Assembly (NCBI GenBank): GCA_934476075.1 | Contig: CAKSNH010000024.1 | Coordinates: 1 to 26,458, forward strand | Length of the DNA stretch: 26,458 bases | Direction: 5' to 3' | Origin: an uncultured Clostridia bacterium | Lineage (GTDB): Bacteria > Bacillota > Clostridia > UBA1381 | In this document: one piece after another, positions 7,514 through 15,949 of the stretch | How the letters are laid out: every line of letters begins with the position of its first letter | How positions within the stretch are numbered: position 1 is the stretch's first letter | Translations under genes and position numbers: made by a program | The notes under the pieces: model-generated | The model's input: the letters and a program-made list of their open reading frames with translations, nothing else | The model's database searches: none | Told to the model about the DNA's origin: nothing

Positions 7514-8317
7514 CTACCTCTTTTGATAGACCGCCGGCATAATATATTTATATCTAATACTATCTTTATCCAAATACTCGGAATGTCCGATAAACAAATA
7601 CCCTCCCGGCTCGGTCGCATCATAAAACTTATTTACTAATTCATGTTTTGTCTTATTATCAAAATAAATCATGACATTTCTGCAAAATATCACATGGAAT
7701 TTCTTTTTAAAATTAAATTTATCCATCAAATTAAATTTACGATAAATAATATTCTTTTTTATGGGGTCAATGAATTTATAACCGCCGTTTGTCGGGGTCA
7801 TATATTTTCTTATCAGTTCTTTTGGAAATGCGTCCACCGCTTCGGTCGTATACACACCCTTTTTAGCAATTTCCAAAACTCTGTCCGAAATATCCGTTGC
7901 TAAAATTCTTGTATCCCAACCGCTGTTTGCTCCGAAATACTCATAATTAATCATTGACAATGTGCTTGGTTCTTCCCCCGATGAACAGCCCGCACTCCAT
8001 ATACCCAAATTTTTGCTCCTAACCGTTTTTTCAAGTTCCGGCAAAACCGTATCCCTATAAAAATCAAAATGAGAAGTTTCTCTCATAAAATATGTATGAT
8101 TTGTTGTAAGTTTGTTTACCAAAACCGTAAGTTCCGCACCCGTAGCATCACTATATACGCACTTTAAGTAATCCTTAAAATTATTAAATCCCTTTGCCAA
8201 AATCAGATTACTCAGCCTTCCTTCAATTAGCTGTTTTTTCTTTGAAAGGTCTATGCCGTATTTGTCATACATAAACTTTTTCAATTCTTCAAATTCAGCC
8301 GGCTGAATAGCTATCAT
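7514..8317 (-). CDS. cheR: CheR chemoreceptor glutamate methyltransferase
   Basis: Methylates receptor glutamates using S-adenosylmethionine, opposing CheB. An N-terminal helical domain (1-80) ends in TTNHTYFMRE, the conserved segment near the active site. The SAM-binding Rossmann domain shows WSAGCSSGEEP (about 107-117), DIS (142-144), FCRNVMIYFD (211-220) and GHSE near the end. Length (267) is standard. AAGGGGGG lies 7 bases before the ATG. It follows a hairpin terminator, so its expression and that of the genes after it may be set separately from cheA and cheY. The linked receptor lacks a CheR-docking pentapeptide. Confidence 0.95.
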   Translation of the reverse strand: MIAIQPAEFEELKKFMYDKYGIDLSKKKQLIEGRLSNLILAKGFNNFKDYLKCVYSDATGAELTVLVNKLTTNHTYFMRETSHFDFYRDTVLPELEKTVRSKNLGIWSAGCSSGEEPSTLSMINYEYFGANSGWDTRILATDISDRVLEIAKKGVYTTEAVDAFPKELIRKYMTPTNGGYKFIDPIKKNIIYRKFNLMDKFNFKKKFHVIFCRNVMIYFDNKTKHELVNKFYDATEPGGYLFIGHSEYLDKDSIRYKYIMPAVYQKR

Positions 8318-8348
8318 CCGATGTCCCCCCTTGTAAATATATCCTTTT

Positions 8349-8377
8349 ATGCTAAAATCAATAATAATTTGTTACAA
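8349..8377 (-). promoter_or_regulatory. Possible internal promoter before cheR
   Basis: On the minus strand TTGTAA (8377-8372) and TAGCAT (8354-8349) are 17 bases apart. The -35 overlaps the T-run of the upstream hairpin terminator. The -10 matches consensus at only four of six positions, so this is weak. Confidence 0.3.
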
Positions 8378-8412
8378 AAATACGCCAAATTCAATAAGTA
8401 TTTGGCGTATTT
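8378..8412 (-). terminator. Hairpin terminator inside the chemotaxis operon (cheW/cheR gap)
   Basis: A perfect 13-bp stem (8378-8390 with 8400-8412) has a 9-base loop. Its minus-strand 3' side continues into a run of five T's (ATTTTTG). It lies in the only gap over 60 bases within the operon and could partly stop transcription before cheR-cheB-cheW-mcp. Confidence 0.72.
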
Positions 8413-8425
8413 GAAATTAATCTGT

Positions 8426-8878
8426 TTATATGTCCAAAAATTTCTCACAGTCAATAAACATAATAGTTTCATCATTTATTTTAGCAATGGACTTCAAATA
8501 ATTGCTGTTATCCGTATTATTCTTATAAGGCGACATTTGCTGTTCCTTTGCCTCAACAACGTCACGCACCAAATCCACCAATAACGCAATAGTAGTATTC
8601 TTATATTCAACTATAACAAAACTTGTCTTATAATCAAACTCAACCTGTTCAAGACCAAATCTCTTTCTCACACTGATTACAGGTATCGGCTTACCTCTCA
8701 GATTTATAACACCTTCCAAAAAGTCAGGTGTTTTAGGCACTTTGGTCATTGACTGGATACCGATTATTTCTTTAACATATTCAAGCTCAATAGCTAAAAT
8801 GTCATTTGCCAAAGGGAAAGTCAAATATCTATCTTTTAAAGTTGACTCCTCATCACTGTTAATCTCGTTAAATGCCAT
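8426..8878 (-). CDS. cheW: CheW coupling protein (upstream copy)
   Basis: Single-domain CheW adaptor of 150 residues, joining CheA to receptors. The signature is GVINLRGKPIPVISVRKRFG, followed by TSFVIVEYKNTTIALLVD, the usual core strands. AAGGGGGAG precedes the ATG. It is 21 bases after cheA, the classic cheA-cheW arrangement, so this is probably the general coupling protein, while the other copy next to mcp may be more specialised (inference). It is followed by an intrinsic terminator. Confidence 0.92.
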   Translation of the reverse strand: MAFNEINSDEESTLKDRYLTFPLANDILAIELEYVKEIIGIQSMTKVPKTPDFLEGVINLRGKPIPVISVRKRFGLEQVEFDYKTSFVIVEYKNTTIALLVDLVRDVVEAKEQQMSPYKNNTDNSNYLKSIAKINDETIMFIDCEKFLDI

Positions 8879-8899
8879 TATCTCTCCCCCTTATGAAAT

Positions 8900-10948
8900 T
8901 TATAATTCATTTGTGTTAATGATAAATCCAACATTACCGTCACCCAATATTGTACAGCCGGAGAATGCACAGTCAGGTTCAAGATTTTTCTGCAAATATT
9001 TCGGCAATGGCTTAATAACTATCTGCTGTTCACCCAAAATAGCGTCAACCGCCAAATAGATATTGCCCCTCTTGCTTTCAACAGAAATCAATATAGCCTT
9101 GCTTATATCATCATCTTCAACTTCAATTCCATACTTCTCATGCAAACGAATAACGTCACAGTATTTACCTCTGATAAGCAAACGTTCCTTGCCGTATGGG
9201 TCTTTTACAACGTCCTCCGCCTTGCATCTTATAGCCTCCTGAACAGATACCATAGGAATGATAAATGACATATCACCCACTGCCACGCTCATACCGTCGA
9301 TAATTGCAAGAGTAAGCGGAATTTTAATTGTAAAGGTTGTACCTTCATTAGGCTTACTGTCAAGTGAAATACTTCCGCCGATGCTTTCGATATTGGACTT
9401 AACAACGTCCATACCAACGCCACGTCCCGAAAATTCGGTAACCTGTTCTTTGGTAGAAAAGCCCGGCAAAAGGATACATTCATAAATTTGTTTGTCGGTA
9501 ACAGTATCATCTGCACTAAGCAAACCACGTTCTACCGCTTTGTTGAAAATTTTTGTTCTGTCAAGACCTTTACCGTCATCTGCAACAGTAACCACAACGT
9601 TATTGCCGTTATTGTATGCACGAAGCATAACCTTACCTTTTTGAGGTTTACCCTTTTGCAGTCTTTCTTCTGCTGTTTCAAGACCATGGTCCATACAGTT
9701 TCTAACCAAGTGCATCAATGGGTCGGACAAGCTGTCGATAATAGTTTTATCGACTTCCGTTTCCTCACCGCTTATAACAAGTTCAACATCTTTGTTAAGC
9801 GATTTACTCATATCACGCACGATACGATTCATTTTATGGAATGCCGACGCAATAGGTATCATACGGATAGCCATAACAACGTCCTGCAATTCTTTTGTAA
9901 GTTTCTGCAAATGCTCTGATGCTTTATAGAAATTGGTCAAGTTCAGACCCGCCAATTCAGGGTTTTGAACAACCATAGATTGTGCAATAACTATTTCACC
10001 CACGAAATCAAGCAATGCGTCAAGCTTGTCAACACTAACGTTGATAAGACTTTGCTTTGCCGCCGGCTTTGCACCCGGTTTCTTTGCCGGAGCTTTCTTC
10101 TCCGGCTTTGCAGCGACCGGTTTTGCCTCTGCCGCCGGTTTTGCAGCCGTATCTTCCGCCTTTGCGGGTTCTTCGGCTTTTTTCTCCTCCGGTGCAGGTG
10201 CATCTTTAAATGTTATTGTATCAACACAAATCTGAGTCTTCAAGATTTTTTCCAGTTCAGCTTTACTCAAAGCTGATGTGAACTGCAAACCCAGACCGTC
10301 CTGTGCGATAGTATCGCTTGCATTAGGGTCTTCAAAAAGCTCTGCCGGTGTTGTTATAATGTTTTCGGCGTGCTTTTCCATTTCATTTACAACAGAAAAT
10401 GCTCTCACATTCTCCATCTTGCAGTCCGCCTCAAACTTAACGTTTACAATATAAAGCTGTTCGCCTTCGGGAATATCTGAAATTTTAACGGTTTCCTCTG
10501 CCTTTTCTTCTTTTTTCTCTTCCTTTTTTGCAGGTGCTTCACCGTTCATTTCAGCCAATAAATCATTAATTCTGCCAATCAATTCATCAGCCGTTTCGGT
10601 AACTTCCTCGCCGGCTTCAACCAATTCCATCTGTTCCTTAATGAAATCTTTACCTTCAAAAACAATATCGCATACTCGTGAAAATTCTTCCTCACTGACT
10701 GCATTATTTTCTCTTATTTTAAAGAATAAATCTTCTATTCTGTGTGCAACTGTCGAGATATTGTCATATGACATCATCGCCGCCGAGCCTTTTATGGTAT
10801 GCATGGCTCTGAAAATCTCGTTGATGTTGTCGGTAGAAATATCACCTTCCTGTTCAACTGTAAGCATAATATCTTCCAACTGTTCAAGCAGCTGATTTGT
10901 TTCAAATATGAACATCTCCAGAATAGGGTCTCTGTTTTCGTCGCTCAA
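8900..10948 (-). CDS. cheA: CheA chemotaxis histidine kinase
   Basis: Autophosphorylating kinase that passes phosphate to CheY and CheB. Residues are numbered from the TTG start. The P1 Hpt domain has the phospho-accepting histidine at about 50 (AMHTIKGS). A P2-like region (about 155-250) is followed by an A/P/K/E-rich linker (about 250-298). The P3 dimerisation helices start near VDKLDALLDFVGEIV. The P4 ATPase has an N box (HLVRNCMDHGLE, about 413-424), G1 (DDGKGLD, about 457) and G2 (GRGVGMDVV, about 508). The P5 CheW-like domain runs to the end. A GTG at 10957 overlaps the ribosome binding site AAGAAGGTG, so the TTG at 10948, six bases after GGTG, is preferred; length is 682. Confidence 0.93.
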   Translation of the reverse strand: MSDENRDPILEMFIFETNQLLEQLEDIMLTVEQEGDISTDNINEIFRAMHTIKGSAAMMSYDNISTVAHRIEDLFFKIRENNAVSEEEFSRVCDIVFEGKDFIKEQMELVEAGEEVTETADELIGRINDLLAEMNGEAPAKKEEKKEEKAEETVKISDIPEGEQLYIVNVKFEADCKMENVRAFSVVNEMEKHAENIITTPAELFEDPNASDTIAQDGLGLQFTSALSKAELEKILKTQICVDTITFKDAPAPEEKKAEEPAKAEDTAAKPAAEAKPVAAKPEKKAPAKKPGAKPAAKQSLINVSVDKLDALLDFVGEIVIAQSMVVQNPELAGLNLTNFYKASEHLQKLTKELQDVVMAIRMIPIASAFHKMNRIVRDMSKSLNKDVELVISGEETEVDKTIIDSLSDPLMHLVRNCMDHGLETAEERLQKGKPQKGKVMLRAYNNGNNVVVTVADDGKGLDRTKIFNKAVERGLLSADDTVTDKQIYECILLPGFSTKEQVTEFSGRGVGMDVVKSNIESIGGSISLDSKPNEGTTFTIKIPLTLAIIDGMSVAVGDMSFIIPMVSVQEAIRCKAEDVVKDPYGKERLLIRGKYCDVIRLHEKYGIEVEDDDISKAILISVESKRGNIYLAVDAILGEQQIVIKPLPKYLQKNLEPDCAFSGCTILGDGNVGFIINTNEL

Positions 10949-10982
10949 AATTTTCACCTTCTTACTTTAAGAAAAATTATAC

Positions 10983-11336
10983 TTACAGATTGCTAAGTGC
11001 TTTTATAACAGCCTCTTCCTTAAACGGTTTTACCAAAAATCCCGACGCACCTGCCAAGATTGATTCCTTAACCATACTTTCCTGACCCATTGCAGAAATC
11101 ATAACAACTTTTGCGTTAGGGTCAATGCTTTTGATGTTTTTCAAAGCATCAACGCCGTCCATTTCAGGCATTGTTATATCCATTGTTACAATATTTGGTT
11201 TAAGTTCTGCATATTTTTTTACGCCTTCCAAACCGTTAGGTGCTTCACCCAAAACCTCAAAACCATTCTTTTCAAGCATTGTTTTCAATGTTATTCGCAT
11301 AAATGCCGCATCGTCAACTATAAGTACACTCTTCAT
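10983..11336 (-). CDS. cheY: CheY-type single-domain response regulator
   Basis: Phosphorylated by CheA, then acts on the flagellar switch. It is only a receiver domain (117 residues): acidic pocket D8/D9, phosphoacceptor D53 (TMDITMPEMDG), S81 (MISAMG) and K103 (VKPF). There is no output domain. The upstream in-frame GTG at 11345 overlaps the ribosome binding site; the ATG at 11336 has AGGAG 8 bases before it and is chosen. It sits 34 bases before cheA and just after the DUF327 gene. Confidence 0.93.
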   Translation of the reverse strand: MKSVLIVDDAAFMRITLKTMLEKNGFEVLGEAPNGLEGVKKYAELKPNIVTMDITMPEMDGVDALKNIKSIDPNAKVVMISAMGQESMVKESILAGASGFLVKPFKEEAVIKALSNL

Positions 11337-11393
11337 AATAATCACTCCTATGTTTTTATATATTAATATATAATAGTACAGAAATTACCCACA

Positions 11394-11840
11394 CTATGCC
11401 ATTACATCAATAATTATTCCTCTGATATCATCAACCATTGTTAAAATAGCAACTTGATTTTGCTGTGTTTTCATTAACTCAGCTGCGAGTTTATCCATAT
11501 CTGTATTTACTTTTTTAATGTTGGCATAAAGCTTATTTCTTCCCCGTGCGTCAAATTTCTGTTCCTTTCCGAACTGATAACCTGACGAAACAACCTCATT
11601 AAAAAATTGAGTAAGCAATTCTTTATACCGTTTAAATTCTTTAATATCGCATTTCTGCGACAATAATTCACCTTGTTTAAATATATCTTTTGTCAGTTCC
11701 ACCAAGGTGTCCTGATGCTTTATTTCGCTGACTCTTTCTAATTTCTCTCCGAAACTGACATTTGTCCTCTCATTATTCTTTTTTATATTTTGTGTTGCAA
11801 GTTCCGCAACACCGCTTGTATTTGCGATTTTAATCCCCAT
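11394..11840 (-). CDS. DUF327 (YaaR-like) family protein
   Basis: A 148-residue soluble, mostly helical protein. The C-terminal two thirds resemble the YaaR/DUF327 family: a helical segment with YKELLTQFFNEVV, a basic turn (ARGRNKLY), and a closing amphipathic helix pair ending DDIRGIIIDVMA. The function of the family is not established. The N-terminal 40 residues are polar and probably disordered. There is no signal peptide or membrane helix. The ATG has TTGGAG 8 bases upstream. Its place between the FliT/FlgN-like gene and cheY suggests a role in flagellar assembly or chemotaxis, but that is inference from position. Confidence 0.75.
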   Translation of the reverse strand: MGIKIANTSGVAELATQNIKKNNERTNVSFGEKLERVSEIKHQDTLVELTKDIFKQGELLSQKCDIKEFKRYKELLTQFFNEVVSSGYQFGKEQKFDARGRNKLYANIKKVNTDMDKLAAELMKTQQNQVAILTMVDDIRGIIIDVMA

Positions 11841-11894
11841 TGTGCATACTCCAAATCAATTCTAAACTTAATATGATAAAATCCCAAATCGCAT

Positions 11895-12326
11895 TTAGCC
11901 TTCTCTGTCAAAAAACCGACTGCCCGTTGCCAAATTATTGTTAATATAACTCATTGTACCACGTTCATTCTCTTTCAATTTTCTGATTTCTTCTCTGCAA
12001 TCCTCTTTTTGTTTGACAAGCAGTTCTCTGAGTTTAACATTATTTTCTCTTATATCAGCCATAATATTTTCGATACTGTTTTTAATATCCTCCGACTTTT
12101 TTCTGTCCTCATCAGACATCTGACCGATGTTCAGCTGTTCTATTTTTTCACCGTACTCTTGAAAATCTTTCATTAAAGTATCCCTTGCGGACAAATTATC
12201 CGCAAGTTCATCATATTTTTTTTCATCTATCAATTTAAACTGAATAAGGGTTAAAGATTGTGCTTCTCTAACCCTATCCAATTTGCTGTTTAATAAAACG
12301 AAGTAATTTTCAAGTACCGTACCCAT
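11895..12326 (-). CDS. FliT/FlgN-like flagellar export chaperone
   Basis: A 143-residue, almost entirely helical, charged protein with long predicted coiled coils (about 10-125). Its C-terminal pattern, a tyrosine-containing helix end then GSRFFDREG, resembles FlgN-type chaperones; position right after fliS is where fliT normally sits. Such proteins bind flagellar cap or hook-associated proteins before export. Its ATG overlaps the fliS stop by one base (TAATG), and the ribosome binding site GGGAGG lies inside the fliS end, so translation is coupled. The family call is by pattern and context only; exact assignment to FliT or FlgN is uncertain. Confidence 0.65.
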   Translation of the reverse strand: MGTVLENYFVLLNSKLDRVREAQSLTLIQFKLIDEKKYDELADNLSARDTLMKDFQEYGEKIEQLNIGQMSDEDRKKSEDIKNSIENIMADIRENNVKLRELLVKQKEDCREEIRKLKENERGTMSYINNNLATGSRFFDREG

Positions 12327-12733
12327 TATACATAGCCTCCCGCACCGCTGGAATGTTTATTTATTCTGTCTTGTTTTACAGCCTCTTGCCATGTTTCGTA
12401 ATATCCATACATAATATCAATAATCGGCTCTAATCTTTTAACATCTTTTTTCAGATTAATCTGTATAAGTTCATGATAAACATAGTCATAAACTTTAAAC
12501 AGATTGTGAGATATTTCATAATTAAAATCCAAAGAATTAATCAATTCCAAAATAATATTCTCGGCTTTAATCAAATTATTGCTTGCATCTTGGATATTTT
12601 TTTCTTCTATGGCGACCTTTGCTTTTTTTAAAAACTTCCAGCAGCCTTCAAACAACATAAGCGTAAGCTCTCCGGGGCTTTTTGTATATATGCTGTTTTC
12701 CTTGTATTTTTCATATGGGTTCATCGGATACAT
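12326..12733 (-). CDS. fliS: FliS flagellin export chaperone
   Basis: Binds the C-terminal end of flagellin in the cytoplasm and prevents early polymerisation before export. The 135-residue helical protein carries the family's N-terminal pattern YEKYKENSIYTKSPGELTLM, followed by LFEGCWKFLKKA. The four-helix-bundle length is typical. The ribosome binding site AGGAGGGGG lies 8 bases before the ATG. It is 29 bases after fliD and overlaps the next gene by one base. The flagellin gene itself is not in this window. Confidence 0.93.
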   Translation of the reverse strand: MYPMNPYEKYKENSIYTKSPGELTLMLFEGCWKFLKKAKVAIEEKNIQDASNNLIKAENIILELINSLDFNYEISHNLFKVYDYVYHELIQINLKKDVKRLEPIIDIMYGYYETWQEAVKQDRINKHSSGAGGYV

Positions 12734-12762
12734 TAAGTATACCCCCTCCTAAATAAAACGCA

Positions 12763-14511
12763 TTACGATGAATAGAACATTGCTGACGACGCATCCATCT
12801 GTGAAAGCAAAACTTCCAGTTGTGAGAATTGCGTATACAACGCATCTTCTCTGTCAGCAAACAAATCTTTCAAACTTTTAAGCTTATCTTCGTAATTTGA
12901 AATCTTCTTTGTCCAGTTACTGATTGTATTATTTGTATTATTTTTAATAAAGTTTGACGAATATGTTTTAAATACGCTTGCCAAACCACCGCTCTTATTT
13001 ACCTCGTCCGGTGTTTTGGTAGTTGTCGATGTAGATGATGCCGCACTGCTTGCCTTTGTAAACAAGTCAACAACATCAGACGCATTATTTTCGATTGCAC
13101 TTCTTAATTTATCCGTATCAATCTCCAAAGTACCCTGTACATCAGTGTTGAAATAGCTGCCTGTACCGATACCTATATCACGCAAACTTGTACCTGCTGT
13201 TGATTCGACAGTATTCATCGCCGAACGCAGATTTGTAAGCAGACCTCTGATATTTGAATCGCCGTACAAAATACCTTTTTTAGCCTCTGCCTCCAATTTT
13301 GCAATTTCAGACTCACTTGCTTTTTCCTTTTCGGCGTCTGTAAGCGGGTCATATTTTGAATTAGGCTTTTCGGTAACCATTTTTGTCAATGATTTTACCA
13401 AATCATTATAAGCATTGACAAAATCGGTAATCTTGTCAACCATAGCGTCGGTATCCGTCTGCATTGTAACACCAATGCCCGAATCTGCACCTGACGCACT
13501 GTAATCGCCTGTAATTGTGATAGTATATCCGCCTACCGACAATACATTGCCCGACAATTCCTTGTCATTCTTTGTATAAGTCTTTGATATACCGTCTTCG
13601 TCAACAATAGTAATCGAAGACTCCGCTCCGTTAGCATTTGCTTCATTACCTGTAAACAAGCCACTATGTACTGTATTTGCAGCATCTGTATAGCCAAAGA
13701 ATAAGCCGTCACCGGCACCCTTATCAGCTGTATATTCCGAGCCGGCTTTTATTGAAAGCTTATAGTCGGTTGATTTTTCAGCAGCACCGATTTCTGTCGA
13801 TTGGAAACTGAACTTATTTGTAAATTCATTAAAGCTTACCTTCACTCCGAGTGATTTGTTTATTTCATTTCCATCATCATCTTTTGCTTTGTATGTAAAA
13901 TTATTAATAGTGGACATCATATCCGATATTGTCGAATCTGCACTGATGTCAACATCATGTCCGTTAATATTCAGCTGTATGTACTCTTTGTTGTCTTTTG
14001 TTATTGTATTAAGTTTTGTGCCGATAGCTTCTGCAAGCTGTGAAATTGTTGCTGTACCAAGCTTAACTTCTTCACCTGCATTATTGCTAACTTTTGAGAA
14101 ATCAGCACTAAAAGTACCTGAATTAATTTTTGCATACGAAGCTTGCTGAGTATTTGTTATGGTAAACTTATTTACAGTTGCACTCGCTGACGCAGCCACA
14201 TCAACCGCAGATGTAGACTGTGACAATGACACTTTATTGGTCTTTAAATAAGATGCCGACCAAATACTTTTTGACGATGTGTATGACAAATAAGTATTTT
14301 GGAAGTCTTTAACCAATGTGTTTACATTCTCATACGCTTCTTTTTTCCACTGAGCTTTTTGCAGTTTTTTGTTTGCCGAGTCAATTTTATTCTGTTCATT
14401 TGTCAAAGACGCTTTGACCATGCCGTCAACATCAATGCTTGAATAAAGACCCGATATTCTCGTTTTACCTGATGAACTGGTTGTTGATGTAACAGTTGTT
14501 GAATCAGCCAT
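12763..14511 (-). CDS. fliD: FliD flagellar filament cap protein
   Basis: Forms the cap at the filament tip that guides flagellin assembly outside the cell. The FliD N-terminal domain lies at about residues 17-115 (RISGLYSSIDVDGMVKASL, then a coiled heptad helix). A variable, serine/threonine/aspartate-rich central region follows. The C-terminal FliD domain has NNASDVVDLFT and a final helical pair ending in SQLEVLLSQMDASSAMF. A longer frame runs to 14571, but AAGGAGG lies 8 bases before the ATG at 14511 and the protein then begins MADSTTV, so 582 residues is preferred. There is no signal peptide, as expected for flagellar type III export. It is the first gene of the operon. Confidence 0.94.
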   Translation of the reverse strand: MADSTTVTSTTSSSGKTRISGLYSSIDVDGMVKASLTNEQNKIDSANKKLQKAQWKKEAYENVNTLVKDFQNTYLSYTSSKSIWSASYLKTNKVSLSQSTSAVDVAASASATVNKFTITNTQQASYAKINSGTFSADFSKVSNNAGEEVKLGTATISQLAEAIGTKLNTITKDNKEYIQLNINGHDVDISADSTISDMMSTINNFTYKAKDDDGNEINKSLGVKVSFNEFTNKFSFQSTEIGAAEKSTDYKLSIKAGSEYTADKGAGDGLFFGYTDAANTVHSGLFTGNEANANGAESSITIVDEDGISKTYTKNDKELSGNVLSVGGYTITITGDYSASGADSGIGVTMQTDTDAMVDKITDFVNAYNDLVKSLTKMVTEKPNSKYDPLTDAEKEKASESEIAKLEAEAKKGILYGDSNIRGLLTNLRSAMNTVESTAGTSLRDIGIGTGSYFNTDVQGTLEIDTDKLRSAIENNASDVVDLFTKASSAASSTSTTTKTPDEVNKSGGLASVFKTYSSNFIKNNTNNTISNWTKKISNYEDKLKSLKDLFADREDALYTQFSQLEVLLSQMDASSAMFYSS

Positions 14512-14579
14512 AATAATAACCTCCTTGTTAAAAATCACCGACACTGCAATTTCCGTCACGCAGTATCTCACTTATATAT

Positions 14580-14608
14580 ATTCTACAATATTTTATCACA
14601 AAATACAA
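14580..14608 (-). promoter_or_regulatory. Candidate sigma-A promoter of the fliD operon
   Basis: On the minus strand TTGTAT (14608-14603) and TAGAAT (14585-14580) are 17 bases apart. An overlapping alternative is TTCAAA (14618-14613) with TAAAAT (14595-14590), also 17 apart. No convincing flagellar sigma-28 promoter (TAAA-N15-GCCGATAW) is present. Confidence 0.45.
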
Positions 14609-14848
14609 CCTTTTTGAATAAATTTAATCAAAAAACTTATATATTATCGGTTATATTTATGATAAACCTTGCATAAGCGTCCTGTCTTATGCAGAATAAA
14701 ATGTACGGTTTGCACTTTTTTGTCATGGCAAACGATATATTTATTCATTATATGTATCGTAAAATTTACAGTAAACTTTAATTTGACGTTTAAATAATTA
14801 CCTATATAAATTTCCATGCAAATTATCGTTAAATGTTTATCAAAATCA

Positions 14849-14877
14849 TTGACATATTACCTATAAATGCTTATAAT
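14849..14877 (+). promoter_or_regulatory. Consensus sigma-A promoter of galE
   Basis: A perfect TTGACA (14849-14854) and a perfect TATAAT (14872-14877) are separated by 17 bases. The leader would be about 47 bases. This predicts strong constitutive expression unless a regulator intervenes. Confidence 0.88.
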
Positions 14878-14930
14878 TTAAGTAAGGTTTAATAAAAATA
14901 TTAAATTAACCAAAAGGAGTGTAAATTGCT

Positions 14931-15929
14931 ATGAGTATTCTAGTAACAGGCGGTATGGGTTTTATCGGTTCTCATACTTGCGTTGAACTTTTAAATGCGG
15001 GCTATGACGTAGTTATCGTAGATAATCTTGTAAATTCAAAGGCTGAAATTCAAGGTAAAATTGAAGAAATCGCCGGCAAAAAGGTTAAATTCTACGAAAA
15101 TGACGTTATGGACAGAGATGCCATGAACAAAATTTTTGACGAAAACGACATTGAAGGTGTTATTCACTTTGCAGGTCTTAAAGCAGTCGGCGAATCTGTT
15201 GCACAGCCGCTTAGATATTATCAGAACAATCTAATCAGCACATTGGTGCTATGCGATGTTATGGCAAACCATGGCTGCAAGCGTCTTGTATTCTCATCAT
15301 CGGCTACTGTATACGGTATGCCTAAGACTGTACCTATCAAAGAGGACTTCCCTCTTTCAACCACAAATCCGTACGGTGCTACAAAACTTATGATTGAAGA
15401 TATGCTTCGTGACATTGCCAAAGCCGACAGCGAATGGAGCATTGCTCTATTGCGTTACTTCAACCCAATCGGTGCTCACAAGAGCGGTCTTATCGGCGAA
15501 AACCCTAACGGTATCCCTAACAACCTAATGCCGTATATCGGTCAGGTTGCGGTAGGCAAGTTAGACCATCTAAATGTATTCGGTGACGATTATCCTACAC
15601 ATGACGGTACGGGCGTCCGTGACTATATCCACGTTGTTGACCTTGCAAAAGGACACATCAACGCATTGAAAAAGGTTGCAGCCTCAACAGGTATCGACGC
15701 ATACAACCTTGGCACAGGCACAGGTTACAGTGTACTTGATATTGTTAAAGCATTTGAAAAAGCAAACAACATCAAAATCCCATATGTTATCGCACCTCGC
15801 AGAGCGGGCGATATTGCAGAATGTTATGCAGACCCTACAAAAGCCAAAACAGAACTTGGTTGGGAAGCTACATACGGTATTCAGGATATGTGTGCCGACA
15901 CATGGAACTACGCAAAGAATAATTATTAA
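14931..15929 (+). CDS. galE: UDP-glucose 4-epimerase (GalE)
   Basis: Interconverts UDP-glucose and UDP-galactose in the cytoplasm using bound NAD+, feeding galactose use and cell-surface polysaccharide synthesis. An extended short-chain dehydrogenase fold: GGMGFIG (7-13), the SSSATVYG strand (122-129), and the catalytic Y148xxxK152 pair in NPYGATK. Then come RYFNPIGAH and the substrate-binding GVRDYIHVVDLA. Length 332 is typical. AAGGAG precedes the ATG by 11 bases. It stands alone with its own promoter and terminator, not with other Leloir genes. Because it is next to flagellar genes, a link to surface glycans is possible but unproven. Confidence 0.95.
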   Translation: MSILVTGGMGFIGSHTCVELLNAGYDVVIVDNLVNSKAEIQGKIEEIAGKKVKFYENDVMDRDAMNKIFDENDIEGVIHFAGLKAVGESVAQPLRYYQNNLISTLVLCDVMANHGCKRLVFSSSATVYGMPKTVPIKEDFPLSTTNPYGATKLMIEDMLRDIAKADSEWSIALLRYFNPIGAHKSGLIGENPNGIPNNLMPYIGQVAVGKLDHLNVFGDDYPTHDGTGVRDYIHVVDLAKGHINALKKVAASTGIDAYNLGTGTGYSVLDIVKAFEKANNIKIPYVIAPRRAGDIAECYADPTKAKTELGWEATYGIQDMCADTWNYAKNNY

Positions 15930-15949
15930 TATTTATTTACGGAATAATT

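Larger units (their letters stand above)
14512..14930. other. Divergent control region between fliD and galE
   Basis: This 419-base AT-rich gap holds the fliD promoter candidates near 14580-14618 (minus) and the galE promoter (plus). A free-standing 7-bp inverted repeat lies at 14671-14677 with 14686-14692 (GCATAAG, 8-base spacer, CTTATGC), too short of U's to be a terminator. A small palindrome, GTAAAATTTAC, lies near 14759-14769. No open reading frame or recognised riboswitch is visible. Confidence 0.6.

Noticed and set aside
14512..14571. Upstream extension of FliD by 20 residues to an ATG at 14571
   Set aside because: No ribosome binding site precedes it, while a strong AAGGAGG sits 8 bases before the ATG at 14511. 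The extension also covers part of the leader next to the promoter.
14640..14680. Flagellar sigma-28 promoter for fliD (TTATCGGT on the plus strand, ACCGATAA on the minus strand)
   Set aside because: The -10-like element has no TAAA at 15 bases upstream (AAGG is found instead). The sigma-A-like candidates nearer the gene fit better.
14512..14760. c-di-GMP riboswitch upstream of fliD
   Set aside because: I looked for the GEMM core and could not find it on the minus strand. Only a short GGACGC stretch resembles it, without the flanking conserved segments.
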